Positions 1 to 8,889 are shown, numbered from the stretch's first letter. The stretch: 64,000 nt of DNA from Mycobacterium sp. URHB0044 (GCF_000620625.1 NZ_JIAW01000013.1:162552-226551), one strand, 5' to 3'. Translations and numbers: made by a program. The notes: generated by a model not told the origin, from the letters alone.

Positions 1-528
1 CGGGCGATCGCCGAGGAGATCAAGGCCGACATCCTGGCCCACGGCGTCGACTCGCGCGGCGTGCTGACGCAGCGCTACGGCGACGACGCGTTGGACGCCT
101 CGCTGTTGTTGGCGGTGCTGACCCGATTCCTGCCTGCCGACGATCCCCGGTTGAGGGCGACGGTGTTGGCCATCGCCGACGAGCTGACCGAGGACGGGCT
201 GGTGCTGCGCTACCGGGTCGAGGAGACCGACGACGGATTGTCCGGCGAGGAAGGCACTTTCACCATCTGTTCGTTCTGGCTGGTGTCCGCGCTGGTCGAG
301 ATCGGCGAGGTCAGCAGAGCCAAGCACCTGTGCGAGCGGCTGCTGTCGTTCGCCAGCCCGTTGCATCTGTACGCCGAGGAGATCGAGCCGCGCACCGGCC
401 GTCACCTCGGCAACTTCCCGCAGGCGTTCACCCACCTGGCGCTCATCAACGCCGTGGTGCACGTCATCCGCGCCGAAGAGGACGCCGACGCCTCCGGGGT
501 ATTCCAGCCGGCGAACGCGCCGATCTAG
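1..528 (+). CDS. Glycoside hydrolase family 15 / trehalase-like protein, C-terminal part (5' end outside window)
   Basis: The frame is open from the first base, so the gene begins upstream of the window and only about 175 C-terminal residues are visible. The segment reads as helical-barrel repeats with the GH15-type sequence FTICSFWLVSALVEIGEV followed by HLYAEEIEPRTGRHLGNFPQ and then AFTHLALINA, where glucoamylase-like and mycobacterial GH15 trehalases have conserved aromatic, Glu and Gln-Ala residues. That family hydrolyses trehalose or alpha-glucans in the cytoplasm. Substrate cannot be decided from the fragment. The stop codon overlaps the end of the convergent thioesterase gene by four bases. 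Confidence 0.75.
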   Translation, partial: RAIAEEIKADILAHGVDSRGVLTQRYGDDALDASLLLAVLTRFLPADDPRLRATVLAIADELTEDGLVLRYRVEETDDGLSGEEGTFTICSFWLVSALVEIGEVSRAKHLCERLLSFASPLHLYAEEIEPRTGRHLGNFPQAFTHLALINAVVHVIRAEEDADASGVFQPANAPI

Positions 529-938
529 CCCACCTTGTACGTCGCCAACGCCTTGGCGACGAGAGTGCCTGCTGGATCGAGGATCTCGGCCTCGCAGTTG
601 ACCAACGACCGGCCCCGTCGCAGCACGCGGCCGACGCCGATCAGTTCGGTGGCCCGCGCAGGCGCCATGTAGTCCAAGGCCACCGACACCGTGACGCCGC
701 GCATGTTGTCGGGCACCTGCGCACCGCACCAGGCGGCCGCCATCACCGTCAGATCGGCGAGCGTGGCGATCGCTCCGCCGTGCACCATGTCGCCGACCGT
801 GGTGTTCGTCGGATCCCAGGGCAGGCGCAACCGCACCTCGTCGTCATCGAGCTTGTCGATCACCACGCCGAGCTTGGCGACGAAGGGTGATTGCGGGATG
901 AATTGCGCCATGACGTCGGCGCCAGTGGGTGTGGACAC
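525..938 (-). CDS. PaaI-type hotdog-fold thioesterase
   Basis: A protein of about 137 residues with the hotdog thioesterase core: a VHGGAIATLADLTVMAAAW segment (the HGG motif with the acidic residue on the long helix) followed by VSVALDYMAPAR on the next strand and a C-terminal LVAKALATYKVG strand. Family members hydrolyse acyl-CoA or aryl-CoA thioesters in the cytosol; the substrate here is unknown. I prefer the GTG at 938, which has an AGGA-type ribosome site a few bases upstream; ATG at 911 is the alternative. The gene converges on the trehalase-like gene and follows the TetR gene in the same direction, 56 bases downstream. Confidence 0.8.
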   Translation of the reverse strand: MSTPTGADVMAQFIPQSPFVAKLGVVIDKLDDDEVRLRLPWDPTNTTVGDMVHGGAIATLADLTVMAAAWCGAQVPDNMRGVTVSVALDYMAPARATELIGVGRVLRRGRSLVNCEAEILDPAGTLVAKALATYKVG

Positions 939-994
939 CTGGTCATCCTGCCCGCCGAGGCAGAAGCGTTTCAATTACCTGTCGGGTAGGCGAG

Positions 995-1582
995 CTACGC
1001 CCGGGCCAGGGTGGCGAGGACCTGGGCCGTCCGGTCGCAGAATTCGTCCCGGTCGGTCAGGCCGCGGGTCATCGCGCGCGCGACGGTCATCGCGACGAGG
1101 ACGTCGAACACCGTGTCGGCCCGGTCGGAGAGGTCGCCACCCTTCAGGTCGGGCAACGACGCGGACAACAGGCCCCGCATGAGCTCGCGCACGTCGGCCT
1201 CCGAGCGCAGCACCAGCCGCTCGTAGATCTCCTCGTCGAGGTGGTAGGCGGCGAGCAGGCCCGGAAGGGCGGCACGAGTGACCGGGTCCGCCAGGAAGTC
1301 GATGAACGTCGCCACCCATGCGCGCAGGTCGGTGTGCAGGTCACCGGTGGGTTCGGGAACCGGCGCCGGCTGCGGGTGGCCGAACGCCGCGTCCTCGACG
1401 AGCGCCTCCTTGGAGGGCCAGCGCCGGTAGATGGTGGGTGCACCGACGCCGGCGCGTCGTGCGATCGCGACCACCGTCGTGCCCGGATAGCCGACCTCGA
1501 CCAGCAGGTCCCGGGTCGCCTCGAGCACGGCCACGTCCTTCGCGGGATTGCGCGGGCGGCCCAACGGCGTCACGACGGTCAT
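995..1582 (-). CDS. TetR/AcrR family transcriptional regulator
   Basis: 195 residues. The N-terminal 60 residues carry a TetR helix-turn-helix (VLEATRDLLVEVGYPGTTVV, then ARRAGVGAPTIYRRWPSKEAL), followed by a helical ligand domain with no recognisable ligand signature. It is transcribed divergently from the DUF7064-like gene at 1658, and the 75-bp gap holds a perfect 8+7+8 inverted repeat, the usual architecture for a TetR repressor that controls itself and its neighbour. I infer that it represses the 1658-3824 pair; the ligand is unknown. Confidence 0.88.
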   Translation of the reverse strand: MTVVTPLGRPRNPAKDVAVLEATRDLLVEVGYPGTTVVAIARRAGVGAPTIYRRWPSKEALVEDAAFGHPQPAPVPEPTGDLHTDLRAWVATFIDFLADPVTRAALPGLLAAYHLDEEIYERLVLRSEADVRELMRGLLSASLPDLKGGDLSDRADTVFDVLVAMTVARAMTRGLTDRDEFCDRTAQVLATLARA

Positions 1583-1615
1583 GGCAGAAAACCTATCCGA
1601 AGCCGGAGCATTCTG

Positions 1616-1638
1616 TTACGTTACGCCTCATAACGTAA
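1616..1638. promoter_or_regulatory. TetR-type operator (perfect inverted repeat)
   Basis: TTACGTTA at 1616-1623 and TAACGTAA at 1631-1638 are exact inverted repeats separated by 7 bases, in the 75-bp gap between the divergent TetR gene and the gene starting at 1658. Length, symmetry and place are typical for a TetR dimer site. The right arm ends 19 bases before the ATG at 1658, so binding would block transcription into that gene. Operator function is inferred. Confidence 0.7.
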
Positions 1639-1657
1639 TTACCTCGGAAGGAACGCC

Positions 1658-2785
1658 ATGCTGACGCCGCACGACGAACTGCTCTGCCACCAACTGCCCA
1701 CCACGTTCGACCACGTCGAACAGAGCGACCTGCGGTGGACCGAGCGCATCGTGATGTACGGGTTCGACCGCTCGGGTGACATCAACGTCATGACCGGAAT
1801 GGCGCGCTTTCCCAACCGCAACGTCACCGACGCCTACGCGATGGTGACCAGGCGCGGCGGGCAGACCAAGGTGGTGCGGATGTCCACCGAACTCAACCCT
1901 GAGTCCGGTCCGCTGGGCTCCTACACCGTCGGGCCCTTCACCTACAGCGTCGAGGAGCCGCTGCGCACGGTGCGCGCGGTGCTCGCGCCCAACGAACAGG
2001 GCCTGAGCCTGGATCTCCGCCTGCGCGGCCAGTTTCCGACCTACGAGCAGACGCCCGCCTTCCATCGCAGCCGCGGCCGGGTCAGTGAGGATGCGCGCCG
2101 GTTCTACCAGAACGGCGACCTCGAGGGCTGGATCGAAATCGACGGCGAGCGCATCGAGATCGACACGGAGCGTTGGTGGTTCGGCCGCGACCACTCCTGG
2201 GGCATCCGCAACGGCCCCGGCGGCGGCAGCCTGTCCGAGGGCGCCAACCTGCAACCGCAGGAGATCCCCGAGGGGACGTTGTACTACATGGGCATCTTCG
2301 AGTTCGACGACGAACTGGTGCACTTCGCGCAGCGCGAGACCAGCACGGGGGAGCGCTGGCAGTTCGAAGGCGAGGTGCTCTACCCGTTGGCGACCGGCCG
2401 CGACGCCGGCACCATCATCGACGTCGAACACGACCTGAAGTTCCGCGACGACCTTCGCGTGGTCAGCGGCGGCACCTTCACCGTGCACCGCGGCGACCGG
2501 ACCACCAGCACCATCGACGTGACCCCGCTGTGCGACTTCTGGCCCGGCCTGGCCGGCTACATGGAGGTCAACGGCTACGCCTCCGGGCATTGGCGCGGAA
2601 GGGATTTCATCGACGGGTTCACCGTCGACCCGGACGACCTCGACGCCATCCGACCGGTCAGCTTCCTGTCCGAGACGCTGTGCGAAGTGACGATGCAGGG
2701 TCCGACCGGACCCAAGACCGGTCACGGGCTGGTGGAGATGGTGTTCGTCGGGGCCTACCCCCGCTACGGCTACACGGGCTGGTGA
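1658..2785 (+). CDS. Uncharacterised DUF7064/DUF7065-like protein
   Basis: 375 residues with no signal peptide or membrane segment. The sequence is rich in beta-strand patterns and in Trp and Tyr, for example WWFGRDHSWGIRN, GWIEIDGERIEID and YYMGIFEFDDELVHFAQRE. It resembles the actinobacterial two-domain beta-sandwich family (DUF7064/DUF7065, distantly lipocalin-like, related to hydroxyneurosporene-synthase-like proteins); I recognise the pattern but not a function. The ATG has a good GGAAGGA ribosome site. It is followed after one base by the APH-fold kinase gene, so the two form an operon under the TetR operator at 1616-1638. Confidence 0.72.
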   Translation: MLTPHDELLCHQLPTTFDHVEQSDLRWTERIVMYGFDRSGDINVMTGMARFPNRNVTDAYAMVTRRGGQTKVVRMSTELNPESGPLGSYTVGPFTYSVEEPLRTVRAVLAPNEQGLSLDLRLRGQFPTYEQTPAFHRSRGRVSEDARRFYQNGDLEGWIEIDGERIEIDTERWWFGRDHSWGIRNGPGGGSLSEGANLQPQEIPEGTLYYMGIFEFDDELVHFAQRETSTGERWQFEGEVLYPLATGRDAGTIIDVEHDLKFRDDLRVVSGGTFTVHRGDRTTSTIDVTPLCDFWPGLAGYMEVNGYASGHWRGRDFIDGFTVDPDDLDAIRPVSFLSETLCEVTMQGPTGPKTGHGLVEMVFVGAYPRYGYTGW

Positions 2786-2786
2786 C

Positions 2787-3824
2787 GTGACGGGTTTGAC
2801 ACCGGCCCGCCTGGCCGCCGACCAGCTGCCCGCCGCGCTCGAAACCATGGTCCGCGACCGTCTTCCGGATGCCTCCAGGGCGGAAATCGCCAACTGGACG
2901 CCGTCCCCGGGTGGGTTCTCGACGGAGACGTTCCTGTTCGACGTCGTCGGTCTCGACGGCGGCGGGTCGGCGGGCCTGGTGTTCCGCAGACCGCCGGAGT
3001 ACCAGATCCTGCCGGACTACGACCTGCGCAGGCAGTACCTCGTCATGCAACGGCTCGCGTCGTCACCGATCCCGGTGCCGACGGTGCGGTGGATCGACGC
3101 GTCGGCCGATGCGCTGGGCACCCCGTACCTGGTGATGGACCGCATCGACGACGTCGTCGGAGTCAGCGACGTTCCGCCCTACCACCAGGCCGGGCTGTTC
3201 GCCGAAACCGACGACACCGGTAGGGCGACGCTGTGGAACGGCTGCGTCGACCTGATCGCCGCCGTGCACCGGCTGGACGTGGCGGACTACCGGCTCGGCT
3301 TCCTCGCGCTGCCGTCCAACGGATCGCAAGCGCTGGCCGACTTCCTGCGGTACGCCATCGGCTGGGCGTACGGCGACAAGCCAATCCACCCGACGTTCCT
3401 GCGCGCGCTCGACTGGCTGGACGGGCACGCGTACGTGCCGGACCGGATCGGGCTGTGCTGGGGCGACAGCCGGATGTCGAACGTGTTGTACGGCCGGGAC
3501 CTGGCGCCGGTCGCGGCGTTGGATTGGGAGATCGCCTATCTCGGTGATCAGGCCGCCGACATCGCGTGGCTGCTGATGACCGACTGGGTGAGTAGTCCGC
3601 TGCCCGACAACGCAGCCGCAGCGGGCACCCCGAGCCGCGACGAGACGATCGATCGGTACGAGAACGCGGTCGGCCATCCGATCGGCAACATCGGGTTCGG
3701 CGACGTCACGGCGCCACTGCTGCTCGCGGTCGCGCTGATCCGGCTCAACCGCATGTTCGCGATCCCCGGCGTCGACCTCGCCGACATCTGCGCGCGACGG
3801 ATCGAGTTCGTACTGGGCAGCTGA
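2787..3824 (+). CDS. Phosphotransferase family protein (APH / choline-kinase fold)
   Basis: 345 residues with the aminoglycoside-phosphotransferase fold. Visible are a hinge-like segment (TPYLVMDRIDDVVGV), the catalytic Brenner-type motif LCWGDSRMSNVLY around residues 223-235 with Asp in place and Trp instead of the usual His, and the metal-binding VAALDWEIAYLGDQAADIAW segment (DWE). The closest familiar relatives are the acyl-CoA-dehydrogenase-associated phosphotransferases of actinobacteria (ACAD10 type), not drug-resistance enzymes. The GTG start lies one base after the preceding stop codon, so it is translationally coupled. Likely substrate: a small hydroxylated metabolite, unknown. Confidence 0.85.
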   Translation: MTGLTPARLAADQLPAALETMVRDRLPDASRAEIANWTPSPGGFSTETFLFDVVGLDGGGSAGLVFRRPPEYQILPDYDLRRQYLVMQRLASSPIPVPTVRWIDASADALGTPYLVMDRIDDVVGVSDVPPYHQAGLFAETDDTGRATLWNGCVDLIAAVHRLDVADYRLGFLALPSNGSQALADFLRYAIGWAYGDKPIHPTFLRALDWLDGHAYVPDRIGLCWGDSRMSNVLYGRDLAPVAALDWEIAYLGDQAADIAWLLMTDWVSSPLPDNAAAAGTPSRDETIDRYENAVGHPIGNIGFGDVTAPLLLAVALIRLNRMFAIPGVDLADICARRIEFVLGS

Positions 3825-3838
3825 CCCAAGCCACAGCA

Positions 3839-5245
3839 GTGGCGCGAACTGGCTGGACTAGATTGCCTTCGGTGTCCAGACCTGAGAACCCTGCACGGTT
3901 CCCGCGCGGGATGGCACTGCTGGTGGCAGGCGCGTTCTTCATGGAGATCCTCGACGCCACCATCATCACGCCGGCCATCCCCCTGATCGCCTCGTCGTTC
4001 GGCGTCGACGCCGTCGACGTGAACGTGGCCATCTCCGCCTACCTCGTCACCGTCGCGGTGCTCATCCCGGCGAGCGGCTGGATGGCCGACCGGTTCGGCA
4101 TCCGCCAGGTGTTCCTCGCGGCCATCGTGGTGTTCACCCTCGCGTCGGTCGGCTGCGCGCTGAGCACGTCGCTGCCCATGTTGGTGGGGATGCGGGTGGC
4201 CCAGGGCATCGGCGGGGCGATGATGGTGCCCGTCGGGCGGCTGGCGGTGCTGCGCTACAGCGCCAAATCGGACCTGGTCCGGGCGATCGCGCTGCTGACG
4301 TGGCCCGCGTTGGCGGCACCCGTGCTCGCGCCGGTGCTCGGCGGGGCGATCGCAACCCTTGGCAGCTGGCGGTGGATCTTCGTGGTCAACATCCCTCTCG
4401 GCATCATTGGGTTTCTGTTGGCACTCAAGCTGATTCGTGGTGCGCCGGCCCCGGCCACCAGATCACTGGACTGGCCCGGCATGGTGCTGCTGGGCGGCGG
4501 TATCGCCGCGGCCCTGCTTGCGCTGGAGAACGTCAGGGTCAGCGGCACTCACTGGTCCCTCGTTGCCGCCTGTGCGGCGGGTTCGGTGGTGCTGCTGAGC
4601 GTCGCCCTGTGGCATCTGCTGCGCTCGCGGGCCCCGCTGGTGGCGTTGCGGGTGCTGCGGGTGCGCACGCTGCGGATCACGGTCTCGGCGGGATCGCTGT
4701 ACCGGATGGTGATCACCGCGGTGCCGTTCCTCTTACCGCTGCAGTTCCAGCTGGAGTTCGGCTGGACGCCGTTCGAAGCCGGGTTGATGGTGGCCGCGCT
4801 GTTCGCCGGCAATCTCACCATCAAACCGGCGACCACTCCGTTGATGCGACGGTTCGGCATCCGCACCGTCCTCCTGGTCAACGGCGTGGCCTCCGTCGGT
4901 TGTTTCGCACTACTGGCCGCACTGAAGCCGGGGCTCCCGGTCGCGGTCATCGCCGCCGTGCTGTATCTCAGCGGCGCGCTGCGCTCGATCGGGTTCACCG
5001 CCTACAACAGCCTGGCGTTCTCCGATGTCGACGGCGACGAGCTCACGCACGCCAACACGCTGAACGCCTCGGTGCAGGAGCTGGCCGCCGGGCTCGGCAT
5101 CGCGGTGGCGGCGCTGCTGCTGAGTCAGCTGACGTCCTACCCGGCCACGTTCCTAGTCCTCGGTGGGCTGATGGCGGTCACGCTGATCGAATCGCTGCGG
5201 CTCCCGGGAGATGCGGGCGCGCACGTCAGCGGGGCCCGTACTTAG
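3839..5245 (+). CDS. MFS transporter, DHA2-like drug:H+ antiporter
   Basis: 468 residues with many hydrophobic spans. The first segment carries the DHA2 signature (MEILDATIITPAIPLIASSF), followed by the MFS loop SGWMADRFGIRQVF and motif C-like sequence LAAPVLAPVLGGAIATLGSW. This family exports drugs or metabolites using the proton gradient at the plasma membrane. GTG at 3839 gives the longest protein; GTG at 3872 would start at SRPENPARF and is equally plausible, as neither has a strong ribosome site. It stands alone between the APH gene and cysD; no regulator is adjacent. Confidence 0.88.
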   Translation: MARTGWTRLPSVSRPENPARFPRGMALLVAGAFFMEILDATIITPAIPLIASSFGVDAVDVNVAISAYLVTVAVLIPASGWMADRFGIRQVFLAAIVVFTLASVGCALSTSLPMLVGMRVAQGIGGAMMVPVGRLAVLRYSAKSDLVRAIALLTWPALAAPVLAPVLGGAIATLGSWRWIFVVNIPLGIIGFLLALKLIRGAPAPATRSLDWPGMVLLGGGIAAALLALENVRVSGTHWSLVAACAAGSVVLLSVALWHLLRSRAPLVALRVLRVRTLRITVSAGSLYRMVITAVPFLLPLQFQLEFGWTPFEAGLMVAALFAGNLTIKPATTPLMRRFGIRTVLLVNGVASVGCFALLAALKPGLPVAVIAAVLYLSGALRSIGFTAYNSLAFSDVDGDELTHANTLNASVQELAAGLGIAVAALLLSQLTSYPATFLVLGGLMAVTLIESLRLPGDAGAHVSGART

Positions 5246-5253
5246 CTGCGTCA

Positions 5254-5283
5254 TTGACACGGCGCGGGCGCGCCGGTTACATT
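5254..5283 (+). promoter_or_regulatory. Predicted SigA-type promoter of the cysD operon
   Basis: TTGACA at 5254-5259 is followed after 18 bases by TACATT at 5278-5283, close to the mycobacterial housekeeping consensus (TTGACA / TANNNT). This would give a leader of about 45 bases before the cysD GTG. Inside the leader two near-identical direct repeats, ATTCCTGGTTA (from 5281) and ATTCTGGTTA (from 5300), could be a regulator site. Promoter and site are predictions. Confidence 0.6.
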
Positions 5284-5334
5284 CCTGGTTATGCTTGCAA
5301 TTCTGGTTAACTCTACCAACTTAATGGTGAAGCA

Positions 5335-6264
5335 GTGACTGCGGTCGCGGACGTCGATCCGCAGTCGGCGCGTTACGAGCTGAGCCACCTGCGGGCGCTG
5401 GAGGCCGAGGCCATCCACATCATCCGCGAGGTCGCCGCGGAGTTCGAGAAGCCCGTGCTGCTGTTCTCCGGCGGCAAGGACTCGATCGTCATGTTGCACC
5501 TGGCGCTCAAGGCATTTCGGCCCGGCCGGTTGCCGTTCCCGGTGATGCACGTGGACACCGGGCACAATTTCGACGAGGTGCTGCAGGTCCGCGACGAGCT
5601 CGTCGCCGAGTCCGGGGTGCGCCTCGTCGTCGCCAAGGTGCAGGACGACATCGACGCGGGCCGGGTCGTCGAGACCATCCCGTCGCGCAACCCCATGCAG
5701 ACCTTCACGCTGTTGCGGGCCATCCGCGAGAACAAGTTCGACGCTGCCTTCGGTGGTGCCCGCCGCGACGAGGAGAAGGCCCGCGCCAAGGAGCGCGTGT
5801 TCAGCTTCCGCGACGAGTTCGGCCAGTGGGATCCCAAGGCGCAGCGGCCCGAACTGTGGAACCTCTACAACGGGCGGCATCACAAGGGTGAGCACATCCG
5901 CGCGTTCCCGATTTCCAACTGGACCGAATTCGACATCTGGTCCTACATCGGTGCCGAGAAGATCAAGCTGCCGTCGATCTACTACGCGCACCCGCGCCAA
6001 GTCTTCGAGCGCGACGGCATGCTGCTGGCCGTGCATAAGTACCTGCAGCCGCGCAAGGACGAGAAGGTGATCGAGAAGGTCGTGCGCTTCCGCACCGTCG
6101 GCGACGTCACCTGCACGGGATGTGTGGAGTCGAACGCCGCCACGGTGTCCGAGGTGATCGCCGAGACCGCCGTGTCCCGCCTGACCGAGCGCGGGGCGAC
6201 CCGTGCCGATGACCGGATCTCCGAGGCCGGCATGGAAGACCGCAAGCGAGAGGGCTACTTCTGA
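5335..6264 (+). CDS. cysD: Sulfate adenylyltransferase subunit 2 (CysD)
   Basis: 309 residues, usual length for CysD. The PP-loop LLFSGGKDSIVMLHLA sits near residues 43-58, and the sequence continues with VMHVDTGHNFDEVLQVRDEL, GGARRDEEKARAKERVFSFRD and DVTCTGCVES, all diagnostic of CysD. Together with the GTPase CysN it forms ATP sulfurylase, which makes adenosine 5'-phosphosulfate from ATP and sulfate in the cytoplasm. GTG start. The stop codon overlaps the cysNC ATG by one base (TGATG), showing translational coupling in the cysD-cysNC-cysQ operon. Confidence 0.97.
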   Translation: MTAVADVDPQSARYELSHLRALEAEAIHIIREVAAEFEKPVLLFSGGKDSIVMLHLALKAFRPGRLPFPVMHVDTGHNFDEVLQVRDELVAESGVRLVVAKVQDDIDAGRVVETIPSRNPMQTFTLLRAIRENKFDAAFGGARRDEEKARAKERVFSFRDEFGQWDPKAQRPELWNLYNGRHHKGEHIRAFPISNWTEFDIWSYIGAEKIKLPSIYYAHPRQVFERDGMLLAVHKYLQPRKDEKVIEKVVRFRTVGDVTCTGCVESNAATVSEVIAETAVSRLTERGATRADDRISEAGMEDRKREGYF

Positions 6265-8114
6265 TGGCTACGTTGCTACGACTGGCGACTGCCGGCTCCG
6301 TCGACGACGGCAAGTCAACGCTGATCGGTCGGCTGCTGTTCGACTCCAAGGCGGTCATGGAGGACCAGCTGGCCTCTGTGGAGCGCACCTCGAAGGAACG
6401 CGGAAACGACTACACCGACCTGGCTCTGGTGACCGACGGCCTGCGCGCCGAGCGGGAACAGGGCATCACGATCGACGTCGCCTACCGCTACTTCGCAACG
6501 CCCAAGCGGAAGTTCATCATCGCCGACACTCCGGGGCACACGCAGTACACCCGGAACATGGTGACGGGAACGTCGACGGCGCAGCTGGCGATCGTCCTCG
6601 TCGACGCCAGGCACGGACTGCTCGAACAGTCCCGGCGGCATGCCTTCCTGGCGTCGCTGCTCGGCATCCGGCACATCGTGTTGGCCGTCAACAAGATGGA
6701 CCTCGTCGACTGGGATCAGGAGCGGTTCGAGAAGATCCGCGACGACTTCCACGAGTTCGCCGCGCGCCTGGACGTGCACGACGTGACGTCCATCCCGCTG
6801 TCGGCGCTCAACGGCGACAACGTGGTGACCAAGTCGGAGCGCACCCCGTGGTACGAGGGCCCGGCCTTGCTGAGTCACCTCGAAGAGGTCTACATCGCCG
6901 GCGACCGCAACCTTGTCGACGTGCGGTTCCCCGTGCAGTACGTCATCCGGCCGCAGACCCGCGAGCACGCCGACCACCGCAGTTACGCCGGCACGGTGGC
7001 CAGCGGCGTCATGCGTCCCGGTGACGAGGTCGCGATCCTGCCGGCGGGCAAGACCAGTCGCATCACCACGATCGAAGGCCCGAATGGGCCCGTCGCCGAG
7101 GCCTTTCCGCCGATGGCGGTGTCGATCAGCCTGGCCGACGACATCGACATCTCGCGCGGCGACATGATCACGCGGGTCAACAATCAGCCGCACGCCACGC
7201 AGGAGTTCGACGCGATGGTGTGCTGGATGGCCGACGACGCGGCGCTGGAGCCCGGCCGCGACTACGTCATCAAGCAGACCACCAGGACCACCCGCGTCAA
7301 GGTGACCGGGCTTGACTACCGGCTCGACGTCAACACGCTGCACCGCGACAAGGGCGCTACGGCGTTGAAGCTCAACGAACTCGGTCGCGTGACCCTGCGC
7401 TCGCAGGTGCCGCTGTTGCTCGACGAGTACTCCCGCAATTCGGCAACGGGCTCGTTCATCCTGATCGACCCCGACACCAACGGCACCGTCGCCGCGGGCA
7501 TGGTCCGCGACACGTCACCCGCCGCGACCCGGGCCGCCACCCCGAACGCCGTGCGGCACAAGAATCTCGTCACGGCCGAGGACCGGCTGTCACGGGGAAG
7601 CACGGTGTGGTTCACCGGGCTGTCCGGCTCGGGCAAGTCGTCGGTGGCGATGCTCGTCGAGCAGAAGCTGCTCGAAAGTGGGCGTCCGGCATACGTTCTC
7701 GACGGTGACAACCTGCGGCACGGGCTGAACGCCGACCTGGGCTTTTCGATGGCCGACCGCGCCGAGAACCTGCGCCGGCTGGCCCACGTCGCGACCCTGC
7801 TCGCCGATTCCGGTCAGATCGTGCTCGTCCCGGCGATCAGCCCGCTCGAGGAGCATCGGGAGCTGGCCCGGCGGGTGCACGCCGATCAGGGTTACGACTT
7901 CTTCGAGGTGTTCTGCGATACGCCGCTGGAGGATTGCGAGCGTCGAGATCCCAAGGGGCTCTACGCCAAGGCGAGGGCGGGCGAGATCACCCACTTCACC
8001 GGTATCGACAGTCCGTATCAGCGGCCGAAGAACCCCGATCTGCGGCTCACCCCGGATCAATCGGTGGAGGATCTAGCCCAGCAGGTCATCGACATGATCA
8101 GTGCGCCGCGGTGA
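6264..8114 (+). CDS. cysN: Bifunctional sulfate adenylyltransferase subunit 1 / APS kinase (CysNC)
   Basis: 616 residues with two fused modules. Residues 1 to about 430 are an EF-Tu-like GTPase with GSVDDGKST (G1), DTPGHTQYTRNM (G3) and NKMDLVD (G4), followed by beta-barrel domains. Residues from about 445 onward are an adenylylsulfate kinase with the P-loop FTGLSGSGKSS, the DGDNLRHGLN substrate loop and the lid region DPKGLYAKARAGEI. The protein drives APS synthesis by GTP hydrolysis and then phosphorylates APS to PAPS. The fusion is normal for mycobacteria. It overlaps cysD by one base and cysQ by four bases. Confidence 0.97.
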   Translation: MATLLRLATAGSVDDGKSTLIGRLLFDSKAVMEDQLASVERTSKERGNDYTDLALVTDGLRAEREQGITIDVAYRYFATPKRKFIIADTPGHTQYTRNMVTGTSTAQLAIVLVDARHGLLEQSRRHAFLASLLGIRHIVLAVNKMDLVDWDQERFEKIRDDFHEFAARLDVHDVTSIPLSALNGDNVVTKSERTPWYEGPALLSHLEEVYIAGDRNLVDVRFPVQYVIRPQTREHADHRSYAGTVASGVMRPGDEVAILPAGKTSRITTIEGPNGPVAEAFPPMAVSISLADDIDISRGDMITRVNNQPHATQEFDAMVCWMADDAALEPGRDYVIKQTTRTTRVKVTGLDYRLDVNTLHRDKGATALKLNELGRVTLRSQVPLLLDEYSRNSATGSFILIDPDTNGTVAAGMVRDTSPAATRAATPNAVRHKNLVTAEDRLSRGSTVWFTGLSGSGKSSVAMLVEQKLLESGRPAYVLDGDNLRHGLNADLGFSMADRAENLRRLAHVATLLADSGQIVLVPAISPLEEHRELARRVHADQGYDFFEVFCDTPLEDCERRDPKGLYAKARAGEITHFTGIDSPYQRPKNPDLRLTPDQSVEDLAQQVIDMISAPR

Positions 8115-8872
8115 CCGGGCAGGAGAGCACCGATCATCAGCTCGCCGCCCAGCTGGCCACCGAGGCCGGTGCACTGCTGCTCGCGGTCCGTGCGGAGCTC
8201 GCCGACGCTACCGGTGCCGAGCGGAAGGCCGCCGGGGACAAGCGTTCTCATGAGTACCTGATGGATGCGCTGGCCGAGCACCGCCCCGATGACGCGGTGC
8301 TGTCCGAGGAGGCGTCGGCGGAGGACAAGGCCAACTCCACGCGACTGAGCGCCGAGCGGGTGTGGATCGTCGACCCGCTTGACGGCACCCGGGAATTCTC
8401 CGAGCTCGGCCGCGAGGACTGGGCGGTGCACGTGGGGTTGTGGCAGTCGGGCGAGCTGATCGCCGGGGCCGTCGCGCTGCCCGCGCAGGGCGTCACGCTG
8501 GCCACCCCGGACGTCGCCGCCCCGGCCGCTGCGCCGGCCAAGCCGCGCATCGTGGTCTCGCGGACCCGGCCGCCCGCCGTGGCGCTCGCGGTGCGCGACG
8601 CCCTTGACGGCGTGCTGGTCGAAATGGGTTCGGCGGGAGCCAAAGTCGCCTCCGTCGTGCAAGGGTTGGCCGACGTGTACGTGCATGCGGGCGGACAGTA
8701 CGAATGGGACTCCGCGGCGCCGGTCGCGGTGGCCCGTGCTGCTGGCCTGCACACGTCGCGCATCGACGGCTCGCCGCTGGTCTACAACCGGGCCGACCCG
8801 CTGCTGCCGGACCTCGTCGTGTGCCGGCCCGAACTGGCCGACGCGGTGTTGGCCGTCACCACGGCGCACTGA
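8111..8872 (+). CDS. cysQ: 3'(2'),5'-bisphosphate nucleotidase, CysQ-like (inositol monophosphatase fold)
   Basis: 253 residues from a GTG that overlaps the cysNC stop as GTGA. The IMPase-fold metal site is clear: LSEEASAEDKA supplies the first Glu pair, WIVDPLDGTREFSE the DPLDGT motif, and YEWDSAAPVAVARAAG the C-terminal WD motif. CysQ dephosphorylates 3'-phosphoadenosine 5'-phosphate, the by-product of PAPS use, and can also act on PAPS, so it balances the sulfur activation flux. Its place as third gene of the cysDNC operon supports that role over a general inositol phosphatase. An open frame extends further upstream inside cysNC but is not the gene start. Confidence 0.92.
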   Translation: MTGQESTDHQLAAQLATEAGALLLAVRAELADATGAERKAAGDKRSHEYLMDALAEHRPDDAVLSEEASAEDKANSTRLSAERVWIVDPLDGTREFSELGREDWAVHVGLWQSGELIAGAVALPAQGVTLATPDVAAPAAAPAKPRIVVSRTRPPAVALAVRDALDGVLVEMGSAGAKVASVVQGLADVYVHAGGQYEWDSAAPVAVARAAGLHTSRIDGSPLVYNRADPLLPDLVVCRPELADAVLAVTTAH

Positions 8873-8889
8873 CGGCCTGGAACGCTCGG

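Noticed and set aside
6203..7024. Second ORF overlapping the start of cysNC
   Set aside because: It is an Arg/Gly-rich shadow of the cysNC coding sequence in another frame.
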